A stretch of DNA of 15,782 nucleotides from assembly GCA_900767695.1 (NCBI GenBank), contig CAAGAC010000128.1:1-15782 (forward strand). Reading direction: 5' to 3'. The notes under the pieces were generated by a model. The model did no database searches. It was given only the letters and a program-made list of their open reading frames with translations, and was not told the DNA's origin. Below, one piece after another: positions 14,452 through 15,782 of this stretch. A program made the position numbers and the translations under genes. The DNA is from an uncultured Succinivibrio sp. Its GTDB lineage: Bacteria > Pseudomonadota > Gammaproteobacteria > Enterobacterales > Succinivibrionaceae. Each line of letters begins with the position of its first letter. Position 1 is the stretch's first letter.

Positions 14452-14470
14452 GCAGTTCTCGCCGAACTGC
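14452..14470 (+). terminator. Hairpin with T-rich tail
   Basis: GCAGTTC and GAACTGC form a perfect 7-bp stem with a TCGCC loop, followed on the + strand by TTTCTT. This could stop + strand transcription before it enters the convergent rlmJ. Confidence 0.4.
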
Positions 14471-14491
14471 TTTCTTGGAGCTTGCGATGCG

Positions 14492-14514
14492 CTCCCGGCC
14501 AGGACGGCCGGGAG
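14492..14514 (-). terminator. Hairpin after rlmJ
   Basis: CTCCCGGCC and GGCCGGGAG form a perfect 9-bp stem with an AGGAC loop, 23 bases beyond the rlmJ stop. No T-tract follows on the - strand, like the other gene-end hairpins in this window. Confidence 0.55.
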
Positions 14515-14537
14515 GATTGCCTTGAGGCAGGGGGAGA

Positions 14538-15380
14538 CTACTCGCGCGGGATCAGGATCTTGAAGCGCGAGCCGCCCTTGTCGCCGCCAAGCTCCCTGCC
14601 AAGCTCATCGGTGACGGCCTTGAGAGGCTCGACGAGGGCGTAGGGGTAGTTGAGCACGATCATGCCCGAGCCGCACATGCCGATCTCCTCGTCCTGCGCC
14701 TTGACGCGCAGCTCGGCCTGAAGAGTCGTAAGCCCCAGGTGCTTCAGCTCCTGCACGAGGTTCTTCGAGTGGTCGGAAAGGCGCGAGAGCACCGGGTACC
14801 AGATCGCGTATATGCCGGTCTGCCACTTGGAGATGGCGACCTTCATGGCCTTGACCAGTGCGAAGATGTCGCTCTTCTCCTCATAGGAGGGATCGATGAA
14901 GCAGAGCCCGCGGCGCGGGGTTGGAGGCAGAAGCGCGCCCATGGCCTCCATGGCATCGCGCTTCTGGACATTGATCCTGCTGTCGCCGTGGAAGATCTCC
15001 TTGAGGGTCTCTATCTCGGAGGGGTGCAGATCGATGAGGGTCACCCTGTCGCAGTCACGGGTGAGCTCGGACTCGAACCAGGGGGAGCCGGGGAGCGCCT
15101 TGGGATCCTCGGCCCTCAGCTCGTCGAGCACCGTGAAGTACTCGGGGACGAGCGCGCGCAGCTTCTTGGACTTCAGGATCATCTCGACGCCGGTCATGAA
15201 CTCGCGGTTCTTGCTGGCAAAGACCGAGTCCTCGGAGTAGAGCCCTCCGCCGGCGTGGGTGTCCACTACCGAGTATGGCTTCTCTTTCATCTCAAGGCAG
15301 CGCAGGATCAGGCACAGCGTCATGTGCTTGATTACATCGGCATGGTTGCCGGCGTGATAGCCGTGGCGGTATGAAAGCAT
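14538..15380 (-). CDS. rlmJ: 23S rRNA (adenine(2030)-N6)-methyltransferase RlmJ
   Basis: This 280-aa protein has the length of E. coli RlmJ, which uses S-adenosylmethionine to methylate N6 of A2030 in 23S rRNA. Family landmarks are clear: the N terminus MLSYRHGYHAGNHADVIKH, DTHAGGG (40-46, cofactor loop), PGSP (97-100), LHPS (118-121), RRGL (156-159), IDPSYE (162-167, catalytic motif IV) and GIYAIWYPV (189-197). The catalytic motif reads DPSY where E. coli has DPPY, a mild deviation. The start at 15380 fits the family N terminus and has AGGAGG five bases upstream; a start 21 codons further up (15443) would add non-homologous residues. It is convergent with the + strand genes and functionally unrelated to c-di-GMP. 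Confidence 0.95.
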   Translation of the reverse strand: MLSYRHGYHAGNHADVIKHMTLCLILRCLEMKEKPYSVVDTHAGGGLYSEDSVFASKNREFMTGVEMILKSKKLRALVPEYFTVLDELRAEDPKALPGSPWFESELTRDCDRVTLIDLHPSEIETLKEIFHGDSRINVQKRDAMEAMGALLPPTPRRGLCFIDPSYEEKSDIFALVKAMKVAISKWQTGIYAIWYPVLSRLSDHSKNLVQELKHLGLTTLQAELRVKAQDEEIGMCGSGMIVLNYPYALVEPLKAVTDELGRELGGDKGGSRFKILIPRE

Positions 15381-15413
15381 GGGATCCTCCTGAGGAAAGT
15401 GCCCAAAGTATAG
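15381..15413 (-). promoter_or_regulatory. rlmJ ribosome site and putative -10
   Basis: On the - strand, CTATACT (plus 15407-15413) is a good -10, close to the form favoured by RpoS. AGGAGG follows (plus 15386-15391), 5 bases before the ATG. No convincing -35 was seen at 16-18 bp. The leader would be only about 20 nt. Confidence 0.45.
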
Positions 15414-15782
15414 CGCAGTGTTGCCCTGTGAATGCCCAGCCATCTCACGGATCGAACAAGGAACCCTGTGAAAGTCTAATGATGATTTTCTCTTAAATCA
15501 GATGGTTGCTTCATGAATCTCTTTGAGGCAGCAAGGTGGAAACTTCACACCTTCTCATCGACGGAAAGCAGCGCCCAAGCATACTGCCATTTCAAGTTAA
15601 TTAGCTGATATTACGAATTAATCATCATTTGCTAATTCTATCTAGCAATTTAACTCAGTGTACTGAGTAAAATTGCTAGATAAGAGGCTCTTAATGACTA
15701 CTTGTGGGTGGCTCAACACCACTTGATCCCCTCCAGCCCTTGGCCTAGCAAGGAGTCATGCCATAACCGCCTCTGTTCGGAA
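15414..15782. other. AT-rich region upstream of rlmJ
   Basis: I see no convincing gene in this stretch. It includes a 6-bp hairpin AAGGTG/CACCTT (15533-15553), a 7-bp inverted pair AATTAGC/GCTAATT (15599-15637), and the long inverted repeat at 15639-15682. Base composition differs strongly from the GC-rich genes. Confidence 0.55.
15639..15682. repeat. 44-bp near-perfect inverted repeat
   Basis: The arms pair over 20 of 21 positions (one A-A mismatch at 15652/15669) around a 2-base centre (GT, 15660-15661). The core reads ACTCAGT-GT-ACTGAGT and the outer arm starts TATCTAGCAATTT. No T-tract or open frame is attached. It could be an operator, a recombination or transposon-end site, or a bidirectional terminator. 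Confidence 0.75.

Larger units (their letters stand above)
14052..14537. other. AT-rich intergenic region between the 102-aa gene and rlmJ
   Basis: About 14105-14345 is much richer in A+T than the flanking genes. It holds an AT-rich hairpin (14122-14143), a perfect TATAAT (14173-14178), long-range complementary arms, a run of nine T (14252-14260), and two GC-rich hairpins (14452-14470, 14492-14514). No protein gene is convincing. A 63-codon frame on the - strand (14344-14153) has no clear support. Confidence 0.6.

Noticed and set aside
15639..15682. dif or integron attC site in the long inverted repeat
   Set aside because: It lacks the dif consensus and the conserved RYYYAAC/GTTRRRY ends of attC.
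1..15782. CRISPR array, tRNA or rRNA genes, or transposase genes
   Set aside because: No regularly spaced repeats, cloverleaf, rRNA-like sequence or transposase frame was seen anywhere in the window.

Overview
The window is GC-rich in its genes (mostly G/C third codon positions) with AT-rich intergenic stretches. It holds three very large tandem paralogues on the + strand, a small orphan gene behind them, and a convergent rlmJ on the - strand. RlmJ is best known from gamma- and some betaproteobacteria. Together with the heavy c-di-GMP signalling load this suggests a proteobacterium, probably a gammaproteobacterium. I cannot name the genus.

Layout. (1) Gene A, 131-4387, 1418 aa. (2) Gene B, 4782-9033, the same protein broken by one frameshift near 5499 inside its first GGDEF-like domain. 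(3) Gene C, 9365-13630, 1421 aa. (4) A 102-aa protein of unknown function, 13743-14051. (5) An AT-rich intergenic region, 14052-14537, with a possible promoter and small structured RNA, plus two GC-rich hairpins. (6) rlmJ, 15380-14538 on the - strand. (7) An AT-rich stretch upstream of rlmJ with a 44-bp near-perfect inverted repeat.

A, B and C share an unusual architecture: PAS, degenerate GGDEF (DADHF in all three), EAL with all catalytic residues, two PAS-like regions, a strongly conserved PAS_4-like domain, a second degenerate GGDEF, another PAS, and a C-terminal GGDEF with an RxxD inhibitory site. Each chain therefore carries a complete-looking c-di-GMP phosphodiesterase and a complete-looking diguanylate cyclase, with at least five sensory modules and no obvious membrane segment. 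The cyclase signature differs in each copy: GGDEF, GGDEY, GGDEL.

Each paralogue looks like its own transcription unit. Each has its own leader and a GC-rich hairpin just after its stop codon. Upstream of A and B lie two conserved boxes separated by 17 bp of unrelated sequence, and C has a divergent version. The likely picture is a set of soluble, multi-input c-di-GMP switches that arose by tandem duplication and are diverging in cyclase signature, PAS cysteines and leaders.
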